From NCBI RefSeq assembly GCF_003403035.1, contig NZ_QURN01000008.1, positions 156,698 through 220,697 of the forward strand: a stretch of DNA of 64,000 bases. Direction: 5' to 3'. Position 1 is the stretch's first letter. Each line of letters begins with the position of its first letter. The position numbers and the translations under genes are program-made. This document shows, in pieces, positions 8,129-17,253 of this stretch. The notes beneath the pieces were generated by a model. It was not told where the DNA came from, made no database searches, and saw nothing but the letters and a program-made list of their open reading frames with translations. Source of the DNA: Mesorhizobium denitrificans (GTDB lineage Bacteria; Pseudomonadota; Alphaproteobacteria; Rhizobiales; Rhizobiaceae).

Positions 8129-9550
8129 ATGACCCAAAAGCCCATTCACATCATCGGCGGCGGTTTAGCCGGTTCGGAAGCCGCGTGGCAGGCCGCGCAA
8201 GCTGGCGTGCCCGTTATTCTGCATGAAATGCGCGGCGTGCGCGGCACGGATGCCCACAAAACCGACGGGCTCGCGGAGTTGGTTTGCTCCAACTCGTTCC
8301 GGTCAGATGATGCGGAAAACAATGCGGTCGGGCTGATCCATGCGGAAATGCGGCTGGCGAACTCGCTGATCATGGCTTGTGCCGATGCCAATCAGGTGCC
8401 CGCAGGCGGCGCGCTGGCTGTAGACCGCGACGGATTTTCCGATGCCGTGACGGCAAAGCTGGAAGCGCATCCGCTGATTACGATTGTGCGCGAAGAAATA
8501 ACCGGACTGCCGCCCGAAGAGTGGGACCAGGCGATCATTGCGACCGGCCCGCTGACCGCGCCGTTCCTTGCGCAGGCAATTGCCGAGCGCACCGGCGCGG
8601 ATGCGCTGGCGTTTTTCGATGCGATTGCGCCAATCGTGCATTTCGACTCGATCAACATGGATATTTGCTGGTTCCAATCGCGCTACGACAAGGTTGGGCC
8701 GGGCGGGACGGGCAAGGATTACATCAACTGCCCGATGGATAAGGCGCAATACGAGGCGTTCGTCGCCGCGCTGATCGATGGGCAGAAAACTGAGTTCAAG
8801 CAATGGGAAGGCACGCCCTATTTTGACGGCTGCCTGCCGATCGAGGTGATGGCGGAACGCGGGCCGGAAACGCTGCGCCACGGGCCGATGAAGCCTATGG
8901 GGCTGACCAACGCGCATAACCCTACCGTAAAAGCCTATGCGGTCGTGCAGTTGCGGCAGGATAATGCGCTCGGCACGCTGTATAATATGGTCGGGTTCCA
9001 GACCAAGCTGAAGCATGGCGAGCAGGTGCGCGTTTTCAAGACGATACCGGGCCTGGAAAACGCCGAATTTGCGCGACTCGGCGGCCTGCATCGCAACACA
9101 TATATCAACTCGCCGACCTTGCTGGATGCTTCATTGCAGCTCAAGGAGCGGCAGGGGTTGAGATTTGCCGGGCAAATCACCGGTTGTGAAGGCTATGTCG
9201 AAAGCGCTGCCATCGGGCTGCTGGCAGGTCGATTCGCTGCGGCGGAACGGATGGGGCAAGCGGTTTCGGTGCCGCCTGTGACAACGGCATTCGGCGCGCT
9301 GCTGAATCATATCACCGGTGGGCATATCGTGTCCGACGATGAGCCGGGCAAGCGTTCGTTCCAGCCAATGAACATCAATTTCGGGCTGTTTCCGCCGCTG
9401 CCGGCTGGCATGAAGCTCAAACCGGATGGGTTTGAAGGGCGCTTTCGCGGCAAGGACAAGAGCGTCGCGAAGAAGAAGGCGACAACCGCGCGCGCCATTG
9501 CCGACTGCCGCGAATGGCTCGGGTTGGAGAACAAAGCAGCAGCGGAGTGA
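8129..9550 (+). CDS. trmFO: Methylenetetrahydrofolate-tRNA-(uracil-54-C5)-methyltransferase
   Basis: A 473-aa FAD- and folate-dependent enzyme that methylates U54 of tRNA to ribothymidine. An N-terminal FAD-binding GGGLAGSE (10-17) and the family-typical HEMRG and [12 protein letters not shown] stretches are visible. The C terminus has [16 protein letters not shown], as in TrmFO/GidA relatives. The open frame extends upstream through the hairpin region, but homology begins at this ATG ([12 protein letters not shown]). It is probably transcribed on its own after the hairpin array. Confidence 0.92.
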   Translation: MTQKPIHIIGGGLAGSEAAWQAAQAGVPVILHEMRGVRGTDAHKTDGLAELVCSNSFRSDDAENNAVGLIHAEMRLANSLIMACADANQVPAGGALAVDRDGFSDAVTAKLEAHPLITIVREEITGLPPEEWDQAIIATGPLTAPFLAQAIAERTGADALAFFDAIAPIVHFDSINMDICWFQSRYDKVGPGGTGKDYINCPMDKAQYEAFVAALIDGQKTEFKQWEGTPYFDGCLPIEVMAERGPETLRHGPMKPMGLTNAHNPTVKAYAVVQLRQDNALGTLYNMVGFQTKLKHGEQVRVFKTIPGLENAEFARLGGLHRNTYINSPTLLDASLQLKERQGLRFAGQITGCEGYVESAAIGLLAGRFAAAERMGQAVSVPPVTTAFGALLNHITGGHIVSDDEPGKRSFQPMNINFGLFPPLPAGMKLKPDGFEGRFRGKDKSVAKKKATTARAIADCREWLGLENKAAAE

Positions 9551-9570
9551 ATTGTGACATTGGGGCAAGC

Positions 9571-11715
9571 TCACTCATCGCGCAGCGATGCGATATCTGG
9601 CGCGGGCAGGCCAAGAATCTGCTTCGCCTCCGCATAAGCCGCATCGGCAATATGCGCATGACCCTCGGCAGTGGGATGGAACGGCCCGCCGAGACATGCC
9701 TCAACCAGATCCAGCACGCCCCATTGACTCGTCGGCGGCGGAGTACCGCTCGCGCGATATTGCACGAACAGGCAGATGTCATTGATGTTGCGCACCCAAC
9801 GCTGGCGCGGCGCATAAGGCCGCGTGTCCCGCACGGCGCGATAATCCAGATCGCGATAGGCGGAAAACGGCTCGAAATCGAACCAGCGAAACTGCTGATT
9901 TACGCGATCCACATAGGGCAGCATCATGTTCTCAATTGCGGAAACCGGCAAAGTCGAGCGGTTCTGTGCGCAAACGCCGTGCTTTGCGAACGCATCGCGG
10001 TGCGAATCCACAAAGTGCCAGTTGCCCGCAGCGGCGGCGGACTTTAGTGCGGGGTAGAGCTTTTTATTGGCGAAATCGCTAACCAAGCGCAGTGTCGGCA
10101 CATCCAGAAACAACATGCCGCCGACATTGAAGCCTTCCATGCGCTCGCGCGGGTCCTGCTCGCCGCAAACGCGCCCATTCTCGTTCAGCTCGATTTTCGG
10201 AAACGCCGTCATGATGACATTCGGCTTGCCGGCAGACGTGCGGATCGGCAGCGGCGCGAGCGCCTTGCGCAGGGCGGCAAAGCGGGCAGGTAATTCGCGA
10301 AGTTTGCGCTCCGCCTCGGCGACATCATGCGCCTTAACAACACGCGCGATGCGGGTGAGCATGCTCTGGCCAACGACGTTAAACTGGGTCGGCAGGTCGG
10401 CAAGCGGCGGGCGCTGCCTGGTGAGCACATCGACGATCATCGGCGTGAAGCCGACATCATTGCCGCCGATGGAAACCAGCAACAGGTCGATGGGCCGCAA
10501 GAAGCGGCCTTGCGGACAACGCAGGAGCGGCACGGAATTGTAAGTCCTGCCATTTTGCGAAATGGGCTGATCGAGGCGGAGCGCCTGCGGCGCAGCGCGC
10601 GTGATGGGGTCGCGGCAAAGCTCGATCGTCAGCCGGTCGATCTCGCTCATGTCGCGGCGGCGCGGTCCATCACCGGTCAACTGGCCGGGGTCGATGCCCT
10701 CCGCACCCTTGTACGGAAGCAGCAGCCCTTCCGCGACCTCGGCACCGGAACAGGCATAACCGAGGAAGGTGACGGCACTGTGCTTCGGGTCAGCCAGCGC
10801 GATCTGCAAGGCCGTGCGCAGATGGTAGCTATATGCCGAGCGGTGACACTTGCGGTCCATCCAGTTGGCGGGGCCGTTTTGCGAGCGCACGGGCAGCGAA
10901 TGCGATTTCTTGTAGCGGATTTTCTGCACGTCCTCGTCGTAAACGAACGCCTTGTTGAGATTCGCGCGCTGCGACTGTCGGTCAATCTCGACGGGCGAAT
11001 CCGGGTTGCCCTCACCGGAGGAAAAACTGTCGCCAATGCCGACGATGAGACGGTCTTTAACTGCGATACGCTGGGCGGGCAGCTCCGTGCCATCCGGCAG
11101 AGTTACGGAGACGGAAACGCCCTGCTCCGCATCTGGCCGGGTTGGTTCGAACGGAATGCGGGCGGTGATTTCAGCAGTGCAGTCCGCGGTGCGGACGGCG
11201 TTGAGCGCGCCACGCTGAATGAACGCCGCGCGATCCGCCTTCCAGATGCACTGGCCGGTGGGCGGCTCAATCAGCTTGACCTCGACGGTGTGGCCCTGCG
11301 GCATGACATAGTCAGTGCGTAGACCTTCGCCAAAGCGATCCACTGTGCAGGACGAATGCCATTGCGAATTCGCGTTCCAGCAAAAGGCCTTGCGGCGATT
11401 GATGTGGTGCGCCCAACCACGCTCTGGCCGTCCGCTGGCGCGGGGATTCGAGTAGAGCGCGGCGTCCGTTTTGTACCATTCGCGCAGCCAGCGCGGATCG
11501 TTCAGGACACGCTCAAGGTCGGAAACGACGGTGGCCGGGGCAGTGCCGCCGTGCGCGGCAAGCACATCGGCCAACGCCTCACGCTGCATGTCGAAATCGG
11601 TGGTGTCGGTGAAAAAGCGGAACGGGTGTTGTACACGCCAGTCTATCGAAGGCGACGCACTCGCCGCGACCGAGGACGCAAGCCAAGCCAAGAGGAATGC
11701 TATCGCCCGAAACAT
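9571..11715 (-). CDS. Secreted SGNH/GDSL-type hydrolase
   Basis: A 714-aa protein with a signal peptide (MFRAIAFLLAWLASSVAASA). A GDSFSSGEGNPD block at about 228-239 gives the nucleophile serine. IGGNDVGF near residue 425 gives the glycine/asparagine block, and FHPTAEGHAHIA near the C terminus gives the catalytic histidine. These are the SGNH-hydrolase signatures of secreted esterases or lipases. The N-terminal 220 residues are a separate, unidentified domain. The chosen ATG follows GAGGGCGG; an upstream in-frame start would disrupt the signal peptide. Substrate is unknown. Confidence 0.75.
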   Translation of the reverse strand: MFRAIAFLLAWLASSVAASASPSIDWRVQHPFRFFTDTTDFDMQREALADVLAAHGGTAPATVVSDLERVLNDPRWLREWYKTDAALYSNPRASGRPERGWAHHINRRKAFCWNANSQWHSSCTVDRFGEGLRTDYVMPQGHTVEVKLIEPPTGQCIWKADRAAFIQRGALNAVRTADCTAEITARIPFEPTRPDAEQGVSVSVTLPDGTELPAQRIAVKDRLIVGIGDSFSSGEGNPDSPVEIDRQSQRANLNKAFVYDEDVQKIRYKKSHSLPVRSQNGPANWMDRKCHRSAYSYHLRTALQIALADPKHSAVTFLGYACSGAEVAEGLLLPYKGAEGIDPGQLTGDGPRRRDMSEIDRLTIELCRDPITRAAPQALRLDQPISQNGRTYNSVPLLRCPQGRFLRPIDLLLVSIGGNDVGFTPMIVDVLTRQRPPLADLPTQFNVVGQSMLTRIARVVKAHDVAEAERKLRELPARFAALRKALAPLPIRTSAGKPNVIMTAFPKIELNENGRVCGEQDPRERMEGFNVGGMLFLDVPTLRLVSDFANKKLYPALKSAAAAGNWHFVDSHRDAFAKHGVCAQNRSTLPVSAIENMMLPYVDRVNQQFRWFDFEPFSAYRDLDYRAVRDTRPYAPRQRWVRNINDICLFVQYRASGTPPPTSQWGVLDLVEACLGGPFHPTAEGHAHIADAAYAEAKQILGLPAPDIASLRDE

Positions 11716-11846
11716 GATGCCGCCCTCATCTTGAACGCAGCAAGGGTGACGGAGGGGCGCATGGCAGTCAATCAGAGACACCCGGCGTGGTTACTTATCA
11801 GGGTGGTGCCAGCAGGCGGAGAGGGTAATGGGCAAAACCCGACGCC

Positions 11847-12704
11847 TTAGAAACCCCAGCCCGCGGCGCGGAAAAGCAGCCAGTGGCGTTTCCATGCCGG
11901 GATTTCGACAACCTCAAGCGCCGTGCGCGCACCACGGCGCTCTACTGCGTCGAGATAGGCCGGGACCAGCGCGAGCGGCAGGAAGGCAGGGCGCATGGAC
12001 GGCAGGATCGTCGCCGCGGCTTTGTTAAAGGCTGCGAGATGGTCGCGCGCGAGCGCCGTCATGGCGCTGACGATGCGCTCAAGCGCTGCAGTGTCCTTAC
12101 CTTCCAGCAAAGTGGCGACAGATGCACCGGAAGCAGCGAGAATGTCTTCCGGAACATAGCACTGGCCGCGCGCGCGATGCAGCGGCAAGAGCCTCAGCAG
12201 GCCAGCAATCGCCTGCGCACAACCCGCGTGACCGGCAAGTTCCGCGACATTGGGCGCGGCTTTCGGGTCGAGAATCAACGCGGCGAGTTGGATGATGCAG
12301 GACGCGGTTTCGCCGCAATAACCCTCAAGGTCGGTGCGCGACGGCATCGGATCGTCGTAGAGATCGAAAATGCGCGCTTCAAGATAATTGTCGAACGCCT
12401 GCAACGGCAGTGCGTGTTGATGGATGGTCAATAGCAGCGCAGTTGCGAGGGGGTAGCCGCCTGCAGATTCGGGCGTTCCCGCTGTAATAATGTCGCGCCA
12501 CCATTGAAGGCGAATTTCGCCCGGCAAAGGGTCATGAATGCGATCCCGAACAGACGCGATTTCGGCATTGAACCCATATAGTGCGAACAGCGCGCCACGC
12601 TTTTCTTCCGGCGCATAGAGGACGGAAAGGTAGCGGTCTGGATCGGCATGGCGCAACTGCGCCGCTATATCGGCCTGCGCGTCCAACTTATTCCACGGCC
12701 ACAA
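11847..12704 (-). CDS. Squalene/phytoene synthase-family protein, NDUFAF6-like
   Basis: A 285-aa all-alpha protein of the squalene/phytoene synthase fold, recognisable from DPDRYLSVLYAPEEKR, LQWWRD and EARIFDLYDDP. The usual paired Asp-rich prenyl-diphosphate motifs are degenerate, so carotenoid or squalene synthesis is doubtful. In alphaproteobacteria such genes sit beside a Mth938-domain gene. The mitochondrial homologues of the two, NDUFAF6 and NDUFAF3, assemble respiratory complex I. The gene overlaps its Mth938 neighbour by 17 bp, supporting a shared function in complex I or membrane protein assembly (inference). Confidence 0.75.
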   Translation of the reverse strand: MWPWNKLDAQADIAAQLRHADPDRYLSVLYAPEEKRGALFALYGFNAEIASVRDRIHDPLPGEIRLQWWRDIITAGTPESAGGYPLATALLLTIHQHALPLQAFDNYLEARIFDLYDDPMPSRTDLEGYCGETASCIIQLAALILDPKAAPNVAELAGHAGCAQAIAGLLRLLPLHRARGQCYVPEDILAASGASVATLLEGKDTAALERIVSAMTALARDHLAAFNKAAATILPSMRPAFLPLALVPAYLDAVERRGARTALEVVEIPAWKRHWLLFRAAGWGF

Positions 12705-13074
12705 GAGCGGCGGCCACGGCGCGATCTTCGGCGAGCAGCACGTTGTAGGTTCGCACGGCAGCGCCGGTAGACATCGGGTCAGCGCTGATGCCGTGCTCTT
12801 TGAGCAAGGCGCGCAAATCCGGCGCGATGGGCTTTAACATCGGACCGGACCCCACGAGAAGAATCTGGATGTCGGCGGCCTCGTCGATGAGCCTCGCAAA
12901 GTCGTCAACGCCCAGCGTGTCCGGGTTGGCAGGCTCCCAGCCATAAATGCCGGATGGCAGGCAGAGGATGGAGCCGCGATGAGACATATCGGCAAAGCGA
13001 AAGCCGCCATTGCCATATGCCTCAATCGGCGCACGTCCGGGAAAATGCGCTTCCCGGATGACTATGCCTGTCAT
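12688..13074 (-). CDS. Mth938-like domain protein, NDUFAF3 homologue
   Basis: A 128-aa protein of the Mth938/DUF498 family, homologous to the mitochondrial complex I assembly factor NDUFAF3. Family features include the N-terminal IREAHFPGRAPIEAYGNGGFRF and the LLVGSGPM segment. It starts 1 nt after secDF and overlaps the phytoene synthase-like gene, so yajC, secDF, this gene and the next read as one operon. The secDF-NDUFAF3 linkage is a conserved alphaproteobacterial arrangement. Confidence 0.8.
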   Translation of the reverse strand: MTGIVIREAHFPGRAPIEAYGNGGFRFADMSHRGSILCLPSGIYGWEPANPDTLGVDDFARLIDEAADIQILLVGSGPMLKPIAPDLRALLKEHGISADPMSTGAAVRTYNVLLAEDRAVAAALVAVE

Positions 13075-13075
13075 G

Positions 13076-15640
13076 TCAACCCTTGGATGGTTGCGCGCCT
13101 GCGGGCGCTGCCGGAAGCTTGTCCTTCGTTTCGGTTTCCGAGCCTTCCGGACGCAGCTTGAACAGGATCAGCAGCGGGCCAGCAACGAAGATCGAAGAAT
13201 ACGTGCCAACCAGAATGCCGAAGATCATGGCGAATGTGAACGACCGGATGACCTCGCCGCCCCAGATATAGAGCGCGATGAGGGCAAGCAGCGTCGTGAC
13301 ACCGGTGAGGATCGTGCGCGACAATGTTTGGTTCATGGACAGGTCGAGCAATTCCTCGATAGGCATCCTTTTGTATTTGCGCAGGTTCTCACGCACGCGG
13401 TCATACACGACGACAGTGTCGTTGATCGAATAGCCGACGATTGTGAGGATGGCCGCGATACTGGTCAGATTAAACTCCAGACCAGTGAGCACATAGAGGC
13501 CGACCATCATGGTGACGTCGTGAATGGTGGCGATGATGGCACCAAGGCCGAACTGCCATTCAAATCGGAACCAGATGTAAATCAACATTGCCGCCATGGA
13601 GGCGAGAACGCCCATCGTGCCGTTAAACGCCAGTTCGTTCGATACAGTGGGGCCGACCGACTCGACGCGGCGGAAGTCATATTCGTCGTCCAGTTCCATA
13701 TGGACTTTTTCGACGACGCTCTGCTCGGCCTGATCACCAAGATTCTGGCCTTCAACGCGGATCAGCAATTCGCTCGGCGAACCGAACTCCTGCACCTGCA
13801 CGTCACCCATGTTGAGCTGGTTCAGGCGCTCACGCACATTGGCCGAGTCGGCATTGCCGGTCTTTGCCTGAATTTCAATGGATGTGCCGCCCCGGAAGTC
13901 GATGCCGTAGTTCATTTCCTTTGAGAAGAACAGGAGCACAGCAGCAATCGACAAGGCCGCCGAAATTCCGAACGCATATTTGCGCCACGACATGAACGGG
14001 AACTTCGTGTCGTGCGGCACAAAATTGATGAGGCCGCGCGGCAACTCCTTGGGCTTCATGCGCCGCAGCCACGCGGAGACCAGCCAACGCGTGAGCGTGA
14101 ACGCCGTAAACACGGTGGTGATGATGCCGATTGCCAGCGTAACGGCGAAGCCCTTTACCGGGCCGGAGCCGAGGAAGAACAGAATGACCGCCGCGATGAA
14201 GGTGGTGAAGTTGGCGTCCACAATCGTTGCCAAGGCTCGCGCAAAGCCCGAATCAAGCGACTGGACAAGCGACCTGCCCCATCGCCGCTCTTCACGAACC
14301 CGCTCGTAAATAATGACGTTGGAGTCCACGGCCATACCGACCGTCAACACGATACCGGCGATGCCGGGCATGGTGAGCGTTGCGCCGAGAATGGAAAGGA
14401 TCGCGATGATGAGCACCACGTTCGCCGCAAGCGCGATATTGGCAATGATGCCAAGCGTGCCATAGGCAATGAACATGAACGTGACGACGAGGATGCCCGC
14501 GATGAGCGAGGCAAACTTGCCCGCGTCGATGGAGTCGGCACCCAGGCTCGGTCCGACCGTGCGTTCCTCAACGATGGTGAGGTCTGCCGGAAGCGCGCCC
14601 GCACGCAGCAGCACAGCAAGATCGTTTGCGCTCTGCGCGGTGAAATTGCCGGAAATCTGGCCCGACCCGCCAAGGATCGGCTCGCGGATTTGCGGCGCGG
14701 AAATCACCTCATTGTCGAGAATGATCGCGAAAAGACGACCGACATTCTGCTGTGTGGCCTGACCGAAGCGCTGCGCGCCCTTGGCATCAAAGCGGAACGA
14801 AACAACCGGCTCGCTGCTGCGCTGATCGAACGTAGACTGCGCATCGACGAGATTTTCGCCCGAAACGATGACACGATTTTCAATCAGGTAAGGCACCGGC
14901 GGATCATCAGTCGAATACATGACCGTAGAGCCCGCTGGCGGGCGGCCATTGATAGCCTGCTGGACCGGCACGGACTGATCGACCATCTGGAAGGTCAGCT
15001 TCGCGGTCTGGCCCAGAATTTCCTTCAAGCGTTGCGGGTCTTGCAGACCGGGAACCTGAACCAGGATACGGTCAGCGCCCTGACGCTGAATAATCGGCTC
15101 TGTGGTGCCAAGCTCGTTGACGCGGCGCTCGATGACTTCGATGGACTGCGTGACCGCCGTACTGACACGATAATTCAGCCCCTCGTCGGTCAAATTATAT
15201 TGAAGCGTGCCGGGCTGCGGCTCCTGCAAATCAAATTCGCGAACCGCGCCGCCGCTGAACAGACCAGAGGAAATGGGCAGCGTGAGCCCTTCAAGGGCCT
15301 TTTTAGCCTTGTCGAGATCGTTTGCCTCAGAGATTCGCACAGAAACGTGGCGATCAGAGCCGGTCAGACCCGTGTATCCAATCTTGGCATCGCGCAGCAG
15401 CGTGCGGATGTCATCGCGCGTTGCCTGAAGCCTGTCTCTGATGAGGTCGTTTTGATCGACCGCCAGCAGAATGTGCGAGCCGCCCTGCAGGTCGAGCCCG
15501 AGCGTCATCGGCTGCTTCGGCACCCAGCCTGGCAGAGAATCCAGTGTTGATTGCGAGAACAGGTTTGGAAGAGTGAATATCACGCCGAGCAGCACGACCG
15601 CCCAAATCGAGAACGTCTTCCAGCGTGAAAAATACAGCAT
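13076..15640 (-). CDS. secDF: Protein translocase subunit SecDF (fused)
   Basis: An 854-aa fusion of SecD (about 1-530) and SecF (about 550-850), the proton-motive-force-driven accessory unit of the Sec translocon. The N-terminal helix MLYFSRWKTFSIWAVVLLGV is followed by LGLDLQGGSHILL, the periplasmic P1 domain, then six-helix bundles of each half including AVDSNVIIYERVREE and the SecF counterpart INDTVVVYDRVREN. SecD and SecF are separate in E. coli; the fusion is common in Hyphomicrobiales. It lies 60 nt downstream of yajC. Confidence 0.93.
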   Translation of the reverse strand: MLYFSRWKTFSIWAVVLLGVIFTLPNLFSQSTLDSLPGWVPKQPMTLGLDLQGGSHILLAVDQNDLIRDRLQATRDDIRTLLRDAKIGYTGLTGSDRHVSVRISEANDLDKAKKALEGLTLPISSGLFSGGAVREFDLQEPQPGTLQYNLTDEGLNYRVSTAVTQSIEVIERRVNELGTTEPIIQRQGADRILVQVPGLQDPQRLKEILGQTAKLTFQMVDQSVPVQQAINGRPPAGSTVMYSTDDPPVPYLIENRVIVSGENLVDAQSTFDQRSSEPVVSFRFDAKGAQRFGQATQQNVGRLFAIILDNEVISAPQIREPILGGSGQISGNFTAQSANDLAVLLRAGALPADLTIVEERTVGPSLGADSIDAGKFASLIAGILVVTFMFIAYGTLGIIANIALAANVVLIIAILSILGATLTMPGIAGIVLTVGMAVDSNVIIYERVREERRWGRSLVQSLDSGFARALATIVDANFTTFIAAVILFFLGSGPVKGFAVTLAIGIITTVFTAFTLTRWLVSAWLRRMKPKELPRGLINFVPHDTKFPFMSWRKYAFGISAALSIAAVLLFFSKEMNYGIDFRGGTSIEIQAKTGNADSANVRERLNQLNMGDVQVQEFGSPSELLIRVEGQNLGDQAEQSVVEKVHMELDDEYDFRRVESVGPTVSNELAFNGTMGVLASMAAMLIYIWFRFEWQFGLGAIIATIHDVTMMVGLYVLTGLEFNLTSIAAILTIVGYSINDTVVVYDRVRENLRKYKRMPIEELLDLSMNQTLSRTILTGVTTLLALIALYIWGGEVIRSFTFAMIFGILVGTYSSIFVAGPLLILFKLRPEGSETETKDKLPAAPAGAQPSKG

Positions 15641-15700
15641 GTCCGTCTTCCATTCCAGCCGGGAGGCCCACTGCCACCCGGCGGTTCCGCCTTTTTGGCT

Positions 15701-16042
15701 TTATTTCTTGACGTTCTGGTTAGCTACCGGCTCGCCCTTGACGCGCACGTCGGAGATGGTCTGGCGAATTGCCGTGACCTTCACGCCGTTGCCGAGATCG
15801 ACTTCCAGCTCGTCGCTTCCGTCATTTACCTTTGTCACCTTGCCGACCAGACCGCCGCCGGTCACAACCGTGTCGCCGCGACGAATGGCCAAAAGCATCT
15901 CGCCGCGCTTCTTCATCTGCGAACGCTGCGGACGGATAATCATGAAATACATGACGACAAAAATGAGTATGAACGGCAAAATGCTTATGAGTGCATCTGG
16001 TCCGGCGCCCGCCGTCTGCGCATAAGCCGGTGTCACGAACAT
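15701..16042 (-). CDS. yajC: Preprotein translocase subunit YajC
   Basis: A 113-aa single-pass membrane protein of the SecDF-YajC complex. The membrane helix ISILPFILIFVVMYFMII is followed by the family hallmark RPQ and a small basic/beta domain (GDTVVTGGGLVGKVTKV). The start chosen (MFVTPAYAQ) is preceded by GGGGAG. A longer open frame upstream encodes nothing recognisable. Confidence 0.92.
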   Translation of the reverse strand: MFVTPAYAQTAGAGPDALISILPFILIFVVMYFMIIRPQRSQMKKRGEMLLAIRRGDTVVTGGGLVGKVTKVNDGSDELEVDLGNGVKVTAIRQTISDVRVKGEPVANQNVKK

Positions 16043-16213
16043 CAAGAACTCCCCAGAAAATACAGGCGCCGCGCGCCCCGTCCGAAAGTTCGCGGAATAT
16101 AGTCGCTCGCGCTTCCTTTGCAACACACGAACTGCGTGAGCGCTCACCTTTGCGGAAACGGCATCGCGTGATAGAGCAACACCCAGCCTCCATTTTCGAA
16201 AAAGCGCCCGCAA

Positions 16214-17089
16214 ATGACTGAAAAGACAATTGAAACGCTGAACAACAAATTGGACGAGTTGATTGCGGCAATTAGTCGATTAGCGCCCCCTACCCCCACG
16301 CCAGCCGACCTGAACAGCGCCGACTGCTTTGTGTGGAACGCCGAATCCGGTGTGCTGGACCCGGTTCAGCGCATCAATCGCGTCGAGATTGACCTGATCC
16401 GCGGCGTGGACCGGGTACGCGATATTCTGGTGGACAACACCGAACGATTTGCAGCGGGACTGCCCGCCAACAACGTGCTGCTGTGGGGCGCGCGCGGCAT
16501 GGGAAAATCCTCACTGGTCAAAGCGTCGCACGGGTCTGTGAATGCCGGGCGCTCGGCTGCGGACGTGTTGAAGCTGGTGGAGATCCATCGCGAGGACATC
16601 GACACCCTGCCGCGCCTGCTGGCCATACTAAAAGCATCGTCGTTTCGGTTCATTCTGTTTTGCGATGATTTATCATTCGATCACGACGATACGTCGTACA
16701 AATCACTGAAGGCGGCGCTGGAAGGCGGCGTCGAGGGACGGCCGGCCAACGTGATCTTTTATGCGACGTCCAATCGAAGGCACCTGCTGCCGCGCGATAT
16801 GATCGACAATGAGCGCTCGACCGCGATCAATCCGTCAGAGGCGGTTGAGGAAAAGGTGTCGCTGTCTGATCGGTTCGGGCTGTGGCTCGGTTTTCACAAG
16901 TGCAGCCAGGACGATTATCTCGACATGGTCGACGGATATGTGCGCCATCACGGCTTGAAGATCGATGCCGAGCAATTGCGCGCCGAAGCGCTGGAATGGG
17001 CAACGACACGCGGCAGCCGTTCAGGCCGCGTCGCATGGCAGTTCATTCAGGACCTCGCCGGACGGCTTGGGCAGAATTTGAAGGATTAG
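16214..17089 (+). CDS. DUF815 AAA ATPase
   Basis: A 291-aa P-loop ATPase of the DUF815 family. Walker A is GARGMGKS (92-99), and ILFCDDLSFD provides the Walker B-like acidic pair. ATSNRRHLLPRDM is the family's sensor-like block. The gene is divergent from yajC and commonly neighbours it in Rhizobiales. The cellular role of the family is not established. Confidence 0.8.
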   Translation: MTEKTIETLNNKLDELIAAISRLAPPTPTPADLNSADCFVWNAESGVLDPVQRINRVEIDLIRGVDRVRDILVDNTERFAAGLPANNVLLWGARGMGKSSLVKASHGSVNAGRSAADVLKLVEIHREDIDTLPRLLAILKASSFRFILFCDDLSFDHDDTSYKSLKAALEGGVEGRPANVIFYATSNRRHLLPRDMIDNERSTAINPSEAVEEKVSLSDRFGLWLGFHKCSQDDYLDMVDGYVRHHGLKIDAEQLRAEALEWATTRGSRSGRVAWQFIQDLAGRLGQNLKD

Positions 17090-17186
17090 GCAGTTCGTTT
17101 GAGAGGCGGATGAGGGGTGAGATTACGCGCATTTCCGAAACCGCGGAATGCCATGATCTACTGGACAGATAGAGATCGAAAAGGCA

Positions 17187-17214
17187 AAGCCCGTTTCCGT
17201 GAAGAAACGGGCTT
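17187..17214 (-). terminator. Probable terminator of the LysM/M23 gene
   Basis: An 11-bp stem (AAGCCCGTTTC with GAAACGGGCTT) has a six-base loop. On the minus strand it is followed by a T-rich stretch (TTTGCCTTTTC). It lies 40 bp after the stop of the lipoprotein gene. Confidence 0.65.
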
Positions 17215-17253
17215 CGGCGGGCAGGAGGTCACCGCCCGCAGCCTTGCGGAATG

